A stretch of DNA of 64,000 nucleotides from an uncultured Bacteroidales bacterium (GCA_937982115.1 CALJNE010000010.1:1-64000); one strand, 5' to 3'. Positions 54,195-62,887 are shown, counted from the stretch's first letter. Notes: generated by a model from the sequence alone, not told the origin. Program-made: numbers and translations.

Positions 54195-55304
54195 ATGGTA
54201 AAAATTCCTTTTAATAAGTTTAATGAATTTTATGTAGATCATACGAAAGAAATTTCCGGAAGACTGAGGTCTGTATTGGAAAGCGGGAAATATCTCCGAG
54301 ACAAAGAAACTTTGCAGCTTGAAAAAGGAATTGCCGAAATATGTAAAAGAAATTTTGCCGTTAGCACCTCATCCTGCACCGATGCTTTGTATTTTGCATT
54401 AATCGCTGTGGGAATAAAACCCGGAGACGAAATCATTCTTCCAACATTTTCGTACATTTCTACTTTATCTGCAATTTTAAGATGTGGAGCCCTTCCTGTT
54501 TTTGTTGATATTGACAATAAAACCTTAACTCTCAAGACTGAGGGTATCGAAAACTTTTTTACTCAAAAAACCCGAGCAATAGTTTTTGTTCAATTATTCG
54601 GTCACGTTATAGATTTAAGAAATTTAAAAGAAACTTGCAAACGGAATAATATTTTTTTGATAGAAGATTCAGCTCAAGCTTTAGGCGCAAGTTTTGAAGG
54701 TTTTTCGGGAGCATCCTTTGGAGATATCAGTTGCATTAGCTTCGATCCCACAAAATTGGTTTCCGCATACGCCACAGGTGGTGTTGCTGTTACTGACAAC
54801 GAAGATTATTACAATACATTACTTAAACTAATTCACCACGGACGTAATGATGAAGGAAAATTTGAAATTTTAGGATATAACAGCAAAATTTCTGAGTTGA
54901 GTGCCTGTTTTATAAATCTACAATTATCTCAGCTTGATAACACCATTTCGAAAATGCAAAGAATAGCTAACACTTACATCGGTCAACTCAGCAAAATAAA
55001 AGAAGTTGAAATAATCTTACCGGAACCTTCCTGCAGATCAACATGGCATAAGTTTGTGATTTTAGCACAAAACAGAAATCTATTAAGAGAATATTTGTTT
55101 CAAAACGGTATAGAAACCAAAATACATTACAATCCACTATTACATGAACACCTTTTACTAAAAAATTACAATTATAAAATTACTGATCTAAGTCATGCAG
55201 AAAAAATCAAAAACGATGTTTTAAGTTTGCCAATTTATCCCGGATTAAAATCAGAAGAAATCAATTATATTTGTGAGAGCATAAATAATTTTTATACATT
55301 ATGA
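54195..55304 (+). CDS. DegT/DnrJ/EryC1/StrS-family sugar aminotransferase
   Basis: A 369-residue PLP-dependent aminotransferase that makes amino sugars from keto-nucleotide sugars. Family landmarks: FAVSTSSCTDALYFALIAVGIKPGDEIILPTFSYISTLSAIL, FIEDSAQALGASFEG-like (LIEDSAQALGAS), the PLP-lysine region FDPTKLVSAYATGG near 187, and HHGRNDEGKFEILGYNSKISEL. It overlaps the NeuD-like acyltransferase by 4 nt (ATGA). The pair resembles PglE/PglD-type aminotransferase plus N-acetyltransferase modules, which give N-acylated amino sugars. Confidence 0.95.
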   Translation: MVKIPFNKFNEFYVDHTKEISGRLRSVLESGKYLRDKETLQLEKGIAEICKRNFAVSTSSCTDALYFALIAVGIKPGDEIILPTFSYISTLSAILRCGALPVFVDIDNKTLTLKTEGIENFFTQKTRAIVFVQLFGHVIDLRNLKETCKRNNIFLIEDSAQALGASFEGFSGASFGDISCISFDPTKLVSAYATGGVAVTDNEDYYNTLLKLIHHGRNDEGKFEILGYNSKISELSACFINLQLSQLDNTISKMQRIANTYIGQLSKIKEVEIILPEPSCRSTWHKFVILAQNRNLLREYLFQNGIETKIHYNPLLHEHLLLKNYNYKITDLSHAEKIKNDVLSLPIYPGLKSEEINYICESINNFYTL

Positions 55305-55882
55305 TAATAGTAGGCTCAGGTTCGGCAGGAAAAGAAACATTAGGAATAATAAAATCTCAATCCGAAGAGTATATTATATTTTTCGATACAAATCCAAAAG
55401 AAAAAATTTTGTGGGGAAAATATCAAGTAATTTCAGAAATTAAAGAATTAACTAAAATATTGCATAAACAAGAAAAGTTTTGCATTGCAATCGGACATCC
55501 CAGAATGAGAGAGAAGATGTTTAAGCTTATGCTTGATTTAGGAGGAATCCCCGTAAATGTGATATCTAAAAACAGCTTTATTTTATCTGAGATTATTGAA
55601 AATGCAACAATTATACAACCTGGTGTTTGTATATCGTATGATGTAAAAATTGGAAAATCCAATATGATCCATGCAAATTCAGTTATCGGACATAAAGTAG
55701 AAACAGGAAATTTTGTAAACATCAGCCCTATGTGTTCAATCATAGGACCAAGTAAAATTGATGATTTTGCATATATAGGAACAGGTAGTATAATTAATCC
55801 GGGGGTAAAAATAGGGAAATATGCATATATTACACCGGGGTCTATAGTAAAAAAAGATATTAAAGACTATGAAACTTATTAA
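55301..55882 (+). CDS. NeuD/PglD-like sugar N- or O-acyltransferase
   Basis: 193 residues. A small Rossmann-type start (IIVGSGSAGKETLGIIKSQ) binds the sugar nucleotide, followed by a left-handed beta-helix with hexapeptide repeats (IIQPGVCISYDVKIG, MIHANSVIGHKVETG, YIGTGSIINPGVKIG) that bind acetyl-CoA. The catalytic-type His is in SVIGHKV. Paired with the DegT aminotransferase it probably acylates the new amino group. It ends at KKDIKDYETY without the usual short tail; its stop lies 14 nt inside the SGNH gene. A broken paralogue lies at 61.1 kb. Confidence 0.9.
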   Translation: MIIVGSGSAGKETLGIIKSQSEEYIIFFDTNPKEKILWGKYQVISEIKELTKILHKQEKFCIAIGHPRMREKMFKLMLDLGGIPVNVISKNSFILSEIIENATIIQPGVCISYDVKIGKSNMIHANSVIGHKVETGNFVNISPMCSIIGPSKIDDFAYIGTGSIINPGVKIGKYAYITPGSIVKKDIKDYETY

Positions 55883-56990
55883 GACTAATAATAAATTATT
55901 TTATAAAACTTTTTTTAGCTTTTTACTTTTCTTTTTGTTATTTCTATTTTCATTCCTTCTTAACTATTATATTATTTCGCCAAAACATAAAATTCTTATC
56001 TTTATAATTTTAAAAACCATATCCCTAACTTTAAGTGTTTTTGCTTTCATATCCTTTTCATTTTATTTTTCAAATATTTTTAAAAGCAAAATTGTTAAAA
56101 ACATCACAGTATCAGTTTTTAGTTTTATATTACTTTTCTCGATTCTTGAAATTTTTTATACTTATTATACTCCAAGCACCAATGTTTTTACTGATTTATC
56201 AAACAAAATATGGCAAAAAAAATACTGGAACCCAATTAACTCTTTAGGGTATAGAGATGTTGAACCTGTTGAAAATGGTGGTAAGAAAAATATTTTGATA
56301 ACTGGAGATTCTTTTGTTGCAGGTCATGGCGTCAGATACGAAGATGTATTTAGTTCTGTTTTAAAAAAAGAATTAAGTCAGGAATACAATGTTTTTAATC
56401 TGGGGGTTTGTGGTTCGCATACCGAAAGGGAATACGACAGTTTACTAACTTATCCCATTAAACCTGATATTATAATTCTGGGATACTATCACAACGATAT
56501 AGAATCTGCAATGATTAAACACAATATACAACCAAAAATCAGTAATCCTAAAGATAAATTATCCTCATTTAGTAAATTTTTAATTGATAATTCTTTGTTT
56601 TTAAATTTCATATTCAGTATCAAAGCAAAATCACAGATATCAGCTGAATTTATGGAATCGGAGCAAAACGATATACTTCTTTACTTAAATGAAGATATCT
56701 GGAATACTCAGAAGCAAAGCCTTAAAAAATTCAAGGAATACAGCAATGAAAATAATGTAAGATTGATAATTGTATTTATTCCCGGATTGGGAGAAGGTAT
56801 TGCTTTTACCAATGTTATTGCCGGCAAAAAAATTGAAGATTTCTGTCGTGAAGAGAATATTGAATTTATTAATATTTATCAGCATATCAAAAACTTACCG
56901 GCATCAAAACGAATAGCAAACAAATTTGATCAACATCCAAGTCCGGAAGTACATAAAATAATTGCAAAAGAACTGCTAATGCAATTATAA
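55869..56990 (+). CDS. Membrane SGNH/GDSL-type hydrolase
   Basis: 373 residues. Three N-terminal membrane helices (about 10-35, 40-63, 75-98) precede the SGNH domain: ILITGDSFVAGHGVRYED near 142, FNLGVCGSHTERE near 175, IILGYYHNDIE near 205 and FDQHPSPEVHKIIAKELL at the end with the catalytic Asp/His. It starts 14 nt inside the NeuD-like gene. Likely a glycan or lipid deacylase or acyltransferase partner in the same pathway; the membrane part may channel acyl groups. It is a different build from the SGNH protein at 43.4 kb. Confidence 0.85.
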   Translation: MKLIKTNNKLFYKTFFSFLLFFLLFLFSFLLNYYIISPKHKILIFIILKTISLTLSVFAFISFSFYFSNIFKSKIVKNITVSVFSFILLFSILEIFYTYYTPSTNVFTDLSNKIWQKKYWNPINSLGYRDVEPVENGGKKNILITGDSFVAGHGVRYEDVFSSVLKKELSQEYNVFNLGVCGSHTEREYDSLLTYPIKPDIIILGYYHNDIESAMIKHNIQPKISNPKDKLSSFSKFLIDNSLFLNFIFSIKAKSQISAEFMESEQNDILLYLNEDIWNTQKQSLKKFKEYSNENNVRLIIVFIPGLGEGIAFTNVIAGKKIEDFCREENIEFINIYQHIKNLPASKRIANKFDQHPSPEVHKIIAKELLMQL

Positions 56991-57027
56991 ATAATTTTGT
57001 AGAATAAAAATCATTAGATTTCTCTAT

Positions 57028-58380
57028 TTAGTACCTAAAATTTTTTGTTAAAATCTCGAAATTGCGGAATAATTTATCTTCGGAATAAAAATTTAATTGC
57101 TGAAAGATATATTTTTTATCATAAAATTTAGAGAATTCAAGCGTAAAATCATAAATAAAAACGTCTCCCAGACGATTAATTGCTTTCTCAATTTTTATGA
57201 AGTCTTGTAAATCATTAAAGCAATGAGTGATATAGATTTTTTTTAACTTTAGTAAAAGCTTTTCTGTTTTTATAAAATACTTCGTATTTTTCTCAATGTT
57301 TTCAGTAATTCTAAGAGTATTGTTAATTCTATTTATTAGATTTTGATATATTTTGTGGTTTTTTGCTGCAATAGAATTATGAATTTCAAAATTGTATTTT
57401 TCTAATTCTAAAAGATTTTTTCTAATAAATTCAGATTTTTGAGTCCATAATGCATTCCAGAAAGGGAAATATACTTCACTGAACCAAATTTCAGCATTAT
57501 ATTTATTTGCAAACTCAACTATTTTTGGCAATTCTGCTAAGTTGTCTTTCATAGCACAAGCTGTAATTCCAAGTTTTCGATTATTTCTTTGTGAATATTC
57601 TGAGAAAAATTCAATATTCGATTTTAATTTATTAAAATCCCCATTTACTCTTATTTTTGAGTAAAGTTCCGGATTAACAGCATCAATGGATACATTAATG
57701 AAAAATTTTCCCTGTTCTAAAAGATTTTTTATTTTTTCGTTTAAAATCGTTCCATTTGTTTGTATGTATATTTCACAATCATTATTTCTTTTGATTATTA
57801 TATCCCATAATTTGTAATAAATTTTATTTAAAAAAGGTTCACCTCCACTAAATCTTGCTGCTTTTATTTCAGGAATAAAATTTTTAATCTGATTAATAAA
57901 ATTCTCATCATACAAATCTTTGAATGCTATATCATTTTTAGCTCTGATTGCTGAAGATGAATATTCCGAACACATTACACATTCTAAGTTACACTCTGTA
58001 GCTATTTTAAAATCTAATATTACAGGTTGATCTTTTTTCTGATCAAAATCTTCGTAAAGCAATGGATTTACGGATTCAAAGTCCCCGGATTCAAAAGCAT
58101 CCAGGCATACTTGACATCCTAAGGAAAAATCTGCCTTTGAAATTGATTTTCTTAGTTTTTTGAGCTTATCCCCTTCCCAAACTTCTTTAATATTATTTTG
58201 AGGGTATCTCCCTAAAACATAGGAATTATTATGACAACAAACATTAATATCTCCATTTGGCATAAAACGAAGACTTTTAAACGGAGCTAGACATATTGGT
58301 AATTCGTAGTTCTCAAGTTTCCTTGAAGAATTGTATTTTTTTATTATTTTATTATTTAATCTAAATTTATTTTTAAACAC
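57028..58380 (-). CDS. Radical SAM protein with N-terminal twitch domain, copy 1
   Basis: 450 residues starting at GTG 58380, right after the upstream stop; this aligns with the MFK... start of the upstream paralogue. The N-terminal twitch (half-SPASM) domain runs CLAPFKSLRFMPNGDINVCCHN...GCQVC, with four Cys that should bind an auxiliary Fe-S cluster. The radical SAM core follows with CNLECVMC near 140, FSGGEPFLN and IQTNGTILN. The ~110-residue C-terminal part is helical. Twitch placed before the radical SAM core is a known but uncommon order. Acts with the gene before it; substrate unknown. Confidence 0.9.
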   Translation of the reverse strand: MFKNKFRLNNKIIKKYNSSRKLENYELPICLAPFKSLRFMPNGDINVCCHNNSYVLGRYPQNNIKEVWEGDKLKKLRKSISKADFSLGCQVCLDAFESGDFESVNPLLYEDFDQKKDQPVILDFKIATECNLECVMCSEYSSSAIRAKNDIAFKDLYDENFINQIKNFIPEIKAARFSGGEPFLNKIYYKLWDIIIKRNNDCEIYIQTNGTILNEKIKNLLEQGKFFINVSIDAVNPELYSKIRVNGDFNKLKSNIEFFSEYSQRNNRKLGITACAMKDNLAELPKIVEFANKYNAEIWFSEVYFPFWNALWTQKSEFIRKNLLELEKYNFEIHNSIAAKNHKIYQNLINRINNTLRITENIEKNTKYFIKTEKLLLKLKKIYITHCFNDLQDFIKIEKAINRLGDVFIYDFTLEFSKFYDKKYIFQQLNFYSEDKLFRNFEILTKNFRY

Positions 58381-58381
58381 T

Positions 58382-59731
58382 TTACAAAAAATTAAAAGCA
58401 ACAATTATGAAATGATCTAATATTGTTTCCTGATCATAGTTAGAAAATTCAAACTTAACAAAATAATCATCAAGCCCGATTATATATTTTTTTAGATTAT
58501 CAGTGATTAAAATATCCGGTATAGAATCTAAAACACCTTTGATAATTTTTGTCTTCGCTGAATCTGAAACTTTAATATCTATAATTTTACAAATATCTTG
58601 TCTTAAAACTTCGAGTTGATATTTGTTTGGAACAGATTGATTTAAATTTATTATTTTATTATGCCAAACCTTTAGCAAATTTAATAGATTATTAAATTTT
58701 TGAATATTTTGTTGAGAGACTTCATTATTATTGTCAAATATAAACTTTTCATAAAAATTAATTATGTCGTGTAACTCTGAAACAGGTAGAGACCACAGTG
58801 CTAAGTTCCATGGCTTCAAAACAATATTATAATTAAATATCCATTGTTTTTCATTACATTTTTTAATAATTTCGGGTATTTCCTTTACATTTATCCTCAT
58901 GGGACAAACCGTAATCGAAAATTTCGTTCCTCTTTCTTTACATATTCGTTCAAATTCTTCGATATTTTTCAATGTTTCCCCCAGTATTGCTCCCTTACGG
59001 ATTTTGGAATAAGTTTGAAGATCAAAACTATCAATTGAAACAGTAATGTTAAACCTTCCGGAATTTAAAATATCTACGACTTTTTGATTAAAAATAGTGC
59101 CATTTGTTGTAACATTAATGATTATTTCCGGATTAAGCTGAATCATTCTCTCCCAGAGAGAATAATAGATATTTATCAAAAAAGGTTCTCCTCCAGTGAA
59201 AACAGCATACTTCAAAAATGGTATAAACTCGTCTAATTGTTTTAAAAAATTTATGTCATAAACGAACTTTTCCTCAGGTTCATAATTTCTTTCCTTCTGT
59301 ATTCGTGATGATAAGGATGCATCACACATTACACATGCAAGATTGCAGGTGTTTGAAAGAGAAAAATCCATTAAAACCGGATATCCGTTTTTATTTAATT
59401 CAAGATAATCGAAACTTAAAGCAGCAACATTCCCAAAATCCCCTTGAAAAAAAAGACTTGAACAGAAATTACATGAATCGGGAATCTCGTAGAAAAGCAT
59501 CTGCTTACGAAGAGTTTGCATTTCTTTTCCAAACCAGATGGATTTCAGACTAAAATCTTTCAAAAAATGATAATCAATATGATGACAACAAACCTGAACA
59601 CCTCCGTTGCGATGAAATCTCAAAGCTCCAAAAGGGGCCTTGCAAAAAAATTTTCTATCGTCGGAATTCCTCGATAGGTTATATGCTTTACGTAATTTTT
59701 TTAACTTTCTATTTAAAAGAAATTTAAACAT
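58382..59731 (-). CDS. Radical SAM protein with N-terminal twitch domain, copy 2
   Basis: 449 residues. Twitch domain CKAPFGALRFHRNGGVQVCCHH...SCNFC at about 30-95, then radical SAM cluster CNLACVMC near 132, FTGGEPFLI and VTTNGTIFN. The C-terminal ~150 residues are helical, ending with a YFVKFEFSNYDQETILDHF segment. The next gene starts just 2 nt after this stop, so the two are coupled. A TATCTTTG box ends only 4 nt before the ATG, implying a leaderless or nearly leaderless message. Divergent from copy 3. Confidence 0.9.
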   Translation of the reverse strand: MFKFLLNRKLKKLRKAYNLSRNSDDRKFFCKAPFGALRFHRNGGVQVCCHHIDYHFLKDFSLKSIWFGKEMQTLRKQMLFYEIPDSCNFCSSLFFQGDFGNVAALSFDYLELNKNGYPVLMDFSLSNTCNLACVMCDASLSSRIQKERNYEPEEKFVYDINFLKQLDEFIPFLKYAVFTGGEPFLINIYYSLWERMIQLNPEIIINVTTNGTIFNQKVVDILNSGRFNITVSIDSFDLQTYSKIRKGAILGETLKNIEEFERICKERGTKFSITVCPMRINVKEIPEIIKKCNEKQWIFNYNIVLKPWNLALWSLPVSELHDIINFYEKFIFDNNNEVSQQNIQKFNNLLNLLKVWHNKIINLNQSVPNKYQLEVLRQDICKIIDIKVSDSAKTKIIKGVLDSIPDILITDNLKKYIIGLDDYFVKFEFSNYDQETILDHFIIVAFNFL

Positions 59732-59735
59732 AATA

Positions 59736-59743
59736 CAAAGATA
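59736..59743 (-). promoter_or_regulatory. -7 box (TATCTTTG) at the very start of the twitch radical SAM pair
   Basis: On the minus strand this matches TAnnTTTG and lies 4 nt from the ATG at 59731, so the transcript should begin at or close to the start codon. Confidence 0.5.
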
Positions 59744-59756
59744 AAAACTAATTTGT

Positions 59757-59764
59757 TAATTTTG
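59757..59764 (+). promoter_or_regulatory. -7 box (TAATTTTG) for twitch radical SAM copy 3
   Basis: It matches TAnnTTTG and lies 32 nt before the ATG at 59797, in the 65-bp gap between divergent radical SAM genes. Confidence 0.5.
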
Positions 59765-59796
59765 GGAATTAAGATTTTAATTTTAAGCCCTAAATA

Positions 59797-61107
59797 ATGT
59801 TTCTAAAAAAAGAAAAATATTTTTGTAATGCTGCTGAATATTCATTATTGTTTCAGCCGGGTGGAGAGATTCTTGCATGTCATTACAATCGAGGATATAT
59901 TCTTGGGAATTATCCGCAAAATGCAATAGATGATGTATGGAATGGTGAAAAGAGGATAAAGCTCATAAAAAAAATACGAAAAGGCAATTTCCCAAAAACC
60001 TGTGAGTTTTGTAAACAAGCAATAAAAAATGGATTCTACAACAAATCGGGGATAAATAAATATCAATATATTACTCCCGGACAATCAGGTTATCCATCAT
60101 CAATGGAATTTCAACTTGATAATATTTGCAATCTCGAATGCATAATGTGTTCGGGCGAATATTCGGCACTCATTAGAAAAAATAGAGAAAAAGGAGAACC
60201 ATATATCAGCCCTTACGACGAAAATTTTGTAAATCAAATAAAAAAATATATTCCTTATCTTAAACAAGTGTCATTTACCGGAGGTGAACCATTTTTATTT
60301 AATATTTACTATCAAATTTGGGATTTAATTTCAATTTTAAATCCTCATCTTCAAATCTATGTTTCAACTAATGGAACAATATTAAATGAAAAAGTAAAAA
60401 AATACCTCGACAAATTAAATTTTAATTTTACAATTTCAATTGATTCACTGCAAAAAGAAAATTACGAAAATATTCGTAAGAATGCAAGTCTTGATAGAAC
60501 AATAGAAAATATTGATTTCTTCATTAGATATGCGAAAACAAAAAATCTGAATATTAATATTAAATCTGTTGTAACACCTTTTAATTACAAAGATATTCCC
60601 GAAGTTCTGGAATTTTGTAATAATAATCAAATAAACTTTATTCCAAAAACTGTATTAATCCCATCTTTTGGCAATTTTAGTTTTAGCTCAGAATTAATTA
60701 TTAACGATGCAATTAAAACATTCGAAGAAATTATCAAAAGAAAAAATCAAACTTCACAAACAGAAAATAACAATTATGATAGATTTCAGGAAATATTAAA
60801 CGAAATCATAGAGATTAAAAAGATTAGAAAAGAAACAATCGAAAAATACCAATATCAATCAACTAAAAAGTTGAAAAAAGAATTTTTAAAAAAAATGATA
60901 TCACAAAAAGGACTTATTTCAAATTATAGCAAATCCGAGTTAAAAGAAATGACTCAAAATCTTATAAATTCTATAACTGATGATAAAGCTTTGAAAAAGT
61001 CCTTAATTTCATTTTTATCTGTTCCTTCAGAAATTATTGCATCAGAATTTAATCGTAATGATTTCAATAAGTTGATTGAAAGATTTAGACAATGTTCAAA
61101 CTTGTGA
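59797..61107 (+). CDS. Radical SAM protein with N-terminal twitch domain, copy 3
   Basis: 436 residues. Twitch domain CNAAEYSLLFQPGGEILACHYNRGYILGNYPQNAIDDVWNG...CEFC; here the usual Cys-Cys pair reads ACHY, so one Cys of the pair is lost. The radical SAM cluster is CNLECIMCSGEYSALIRK near 115, with FTGGEPFLFN and VSTNGTILN. The C-terminal third is lysine-rich and helical. Most similar in spacing to copy 1 (both contain YILGNYPQN/YVLGRYPQN-type words). It is followed by a broken NeuD-like gene on the same strand. Confidence 0.9.
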   Translation: MFLKKEKYFCNAAEYSLLFQPGGEILACHYNRGYILGNYPQNAIDDVWNGEKRIKLIKKIRKGNFPKTCEFCKQAIKNGFYNKSGINKYQYITPGQSGYPSSMEFQLDNICNLECIMCSGEYSALIRKNREKGEPYISPYDENFVNQIKKYIPYLKQVSFTGGEPFLFNIYYQIWDLISILNPHLQIYVSTNGTILNEKVKKYLDKLNFNFTISIDSLQKENYENIRKNASLDRTIENIDFFIRYAKTKNLNINIKSVVTPFNYKDIPEVLEFCNNNQINFIPKTVLIPSFGNFSFSSELIINDAIKTFEEIIKRKNQTSQTENNNYDRFQEILNEIIEIKKIRKETIEKYQYQSTKKLKKEFLKKMISQKGLISNYSKSELKEMTQNLINSITDDKALKKSLISFLSVPSEIIASEFNRNDFNKLIERFRQCSNL

Positions 61108-61149
61108 AGCATATTAAATTAATGTATTTTCAAAACAAACTTTAAAAAA

Positions 61150-61756
61150 ATGATGATAATAATAGGTGCCGGAAATTTGGGAAAACACGTAATTGACCAA
61201 CTTGAGCAAGATGATTATCAAGGAGAACTTTTATTTTTTGATGAAAATTTAAGGGCAAAAACAATTTACAATAAATATCTAGTAATATCAAGTAATATCA
61301 GAGTGGGAAGAATTAATTAAACATCTTCGAGAAATAGACAAAGAATACTTTATTGCCACTGGAAACCCACGTATAAGAAAAAAAATACATTTGAAAATTT
61401 CGGAAGGCAAATACACGGCTCTTTTATCAAAACATGCAGGTATTATTTCTAAATATTCAACAATTGGAGAAGGAAGCTTAATTCAACCTGCTTGTTGTAT
61501 TTCGCATAATGTAAATATCGGAATTTCGTGTTTAATTCATGCAAGTACATTAATTGGTCATGATGTAAATATTAGTAACTATGTAACCATAGGTTCAAAT
61601 GTAAATATTCTTAAAAACGTAAAAATTGGAGAATTTACTACAATAAGTCCGAATACTCTAATATATCCGGATGTCAAAATTGGCAACAATGTTTATATTG
61701 GACCTGGAGTAATAGTAAAAAATGATATTAAAGATTATGAAACAATAATAATCTAA
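61150..61756 (+). pseudogene. NeuD/PglD-like acyltransferase broken by a 10-bp tandem duplication
   Basis: Starts MMIIIGAGNLGKHVIDQLEQ, the Rossmann-type NeuD N-terminus, then meets TAA at 61318 after a frame change. AGTAATATCA occurs twice in direct tandem (61281-61300). Deleting one copy restores a single 198-residue frame through KYLVISEWEELIKHL, ATGNPRIRKKIH and the hexapeptide repeats (LIQPACCISHNVNIG, STLIGHDVNIS, IYPDVKIGNNVYIGPG) to the stop at 61756. The intact paralogue at 55.3 kb has the matching KYQVISEIKEL at this place. The ORF track shows only the tail (61391-61756). The lesion is a clean, reversible duplication, so it may be phase-variable or recent. Confidence 0.88.
61281..61300 (+). 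repeat. 10-bp perfect tandem duplication (AGTAATATCA x2) inside the NeuD-like gene
   Basis: Two adjacent identical decamers. The extra ten bases shift the frame by one and create the premature stop at 61318. Confidence 0.95.
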
Positions 61757-61757
61757 A

Positions 61758-62870
61758 TCATTCTTTTTTAAAAACACCTCCGAAATTGGTCATTCTGTAA
61801 TAATTCCTAAAATTTTTATATGTCTTTTTTTCTAATTCGATAAGTTCTTCGTCAGAAAGTTCGTCAATAAAACATGTAGGATCTTCGGCAAAAATATCGT
61901 TTGATTGATAGAAAGCCATGACTCTGCACCCTCCGCATGTAAAATTGTATTTACAAGAACCGCATTTCCCTTTAAGGTTATTCCTATTTACAATCTTAAC
62001 AAATAGTTCTGATTCAAAGAGAATCTCCTTTAGATTTTGTTTATAAACATTTCCGCCGGAAATATTATCTAATAAAAGAGGACATGGAGCAACCTCACCT
62101 TCAGGATTAATCCCATAGAATGATCCAACCCAGCAACCCACTGAAGGATTTGTAGGGACTTTTGATGTTAAAGAATCTTGATTTGAATGTTTCTTATAAT
62201 CATCCTCATTCAAAAAGAAAGGGACATAACTTACATAACCTCGAAAATATTCCAACAACGCAGGATAAATTTTATTTTTCATGGTTTCTTTGTCAAACAT
62301 CAGAGAATGACAAGGCGTATTTCTGGGAGTGAATGGAATTCTATTATATGGCAATTTCAGGTCATCAATATTTTTCAGAGTTTTATTAAAGCTATCGGCA
62401 TTAAATTTTCCTACAGTAACACACATATTAATTGTAATGCCGTTTTTCTCTAAAAGCTCAATTATTTTTAATGTTTTTTCAGCATCAAAATCACGTGTTT
62501 CTACATTATCATAATCAAAAGAATTAATACCTAATGAAATTAATATATTATCATTCAAAATGGATTTAAGTTTATCAATATTTTTTTGGTTGATGGTTGT
62601 TCCGTTAGAAACTATAGAAATTTTAAAACCTATATCATTAGCAATTTTTAACAATTCAAAAGCATCTTTACGCAATAAAAATTCTCCGCCTGAAAAATCA
62701 ATCATACGAGTGCCCAAATTCCATGCAGGTTCAAATACTCTTTCTACAATTAATTTTGTTGGAACATCAACATATTTCTGTTTTACATTTGATTTCGTTG
62801 AACAACACTTACAGTTCAAGTTACAATTTCGAGTTGCTTCAAAATATAATGTATGAAAAAGCGAATTCAT
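61758..62870 (-). CDS. Radical SAM/SPASM protein
   Basis: 370 residues from the ATG at 62870; the ORF-track TTG overlaps the promoter box. The radical SAM cluster CNLNCKCC lies at the N-terminus (near residue 17), with FSGGEFLLR and VSNGTTIN. The C-terminal SPASM domain holds CWVGSFYGINPEGEVAPCPLL and GKCGSCKYNFTCGGCR...DPTC, giving enough Cys for auxiliary clusters. SPASM proteins oxidise or cross-link peptides, or act on small molecules. No short precursor-peptide gene is evident nearby, so a non-peptide substrate is as likely. It converges with the NeuD-like pseudogene with a one-base gap. Confidence 0.92.
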   Translation of the reverse strand: MNSLFHTLYFEATRNCNLNCKCCSTKSNVKQKYVDVPTKLIVERVFEPAWNLGTRMIDFSGGEFLLRKDAFELLKIANDIGFKISIVSNGTTINQKNIDKLKSILNDNILISLGINSFDYDNVETRDFDAEKTLKIIELLEKNGITINMCVTVGKFNADSFNKTLKNIDDLKLPYNRIPFTPRNTPCHSLMFDKETMKNKIYPALLEYFRGYVSYVPFFLNEDDYKKHSNQDSLTSKVPTNPSVGCWVGSFYGINPEGEVAPCPLLLDNISGGNVYKQNLKEILFESELFVKIVNRNNLKGKCGSCKYNFTCGGCRVMAFYQSNDIFAEDPTCFIDELSDEELIELEKKTYKNFRNYYRMTNFGGVFKKE

Positions 62871-62879
62871 TTTTTTTTT

Positions 62880-62887
62880 CAAAGATA
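62880..62887 (-). promoter_or_regulatory. -7 box (TATCTTTG) of the SPASM radical SAM gene
   Basis: It matches TAnnTTTG on the minus strand and ends 9 nt from the ATG at 62870. The same octamer appears before the gene at 59731. Confidence 0.5.

Noticed and set aside
61281-61300. Programmed ribosomal frameshift in the NeuD-like gene
   Set aside because: The frame change is fully explained by a duplicated decamer, with no slippery heptamer or stem-loop needed.
57028-62870. RiPP (peptide natural product) cluster
   Set aside because: SPASM/twitch enzymes suggest it, but I found no short precursor-peptide ORF, leader-binding (RRE) domain, peptidase-transporter or other RiPP partner between them.
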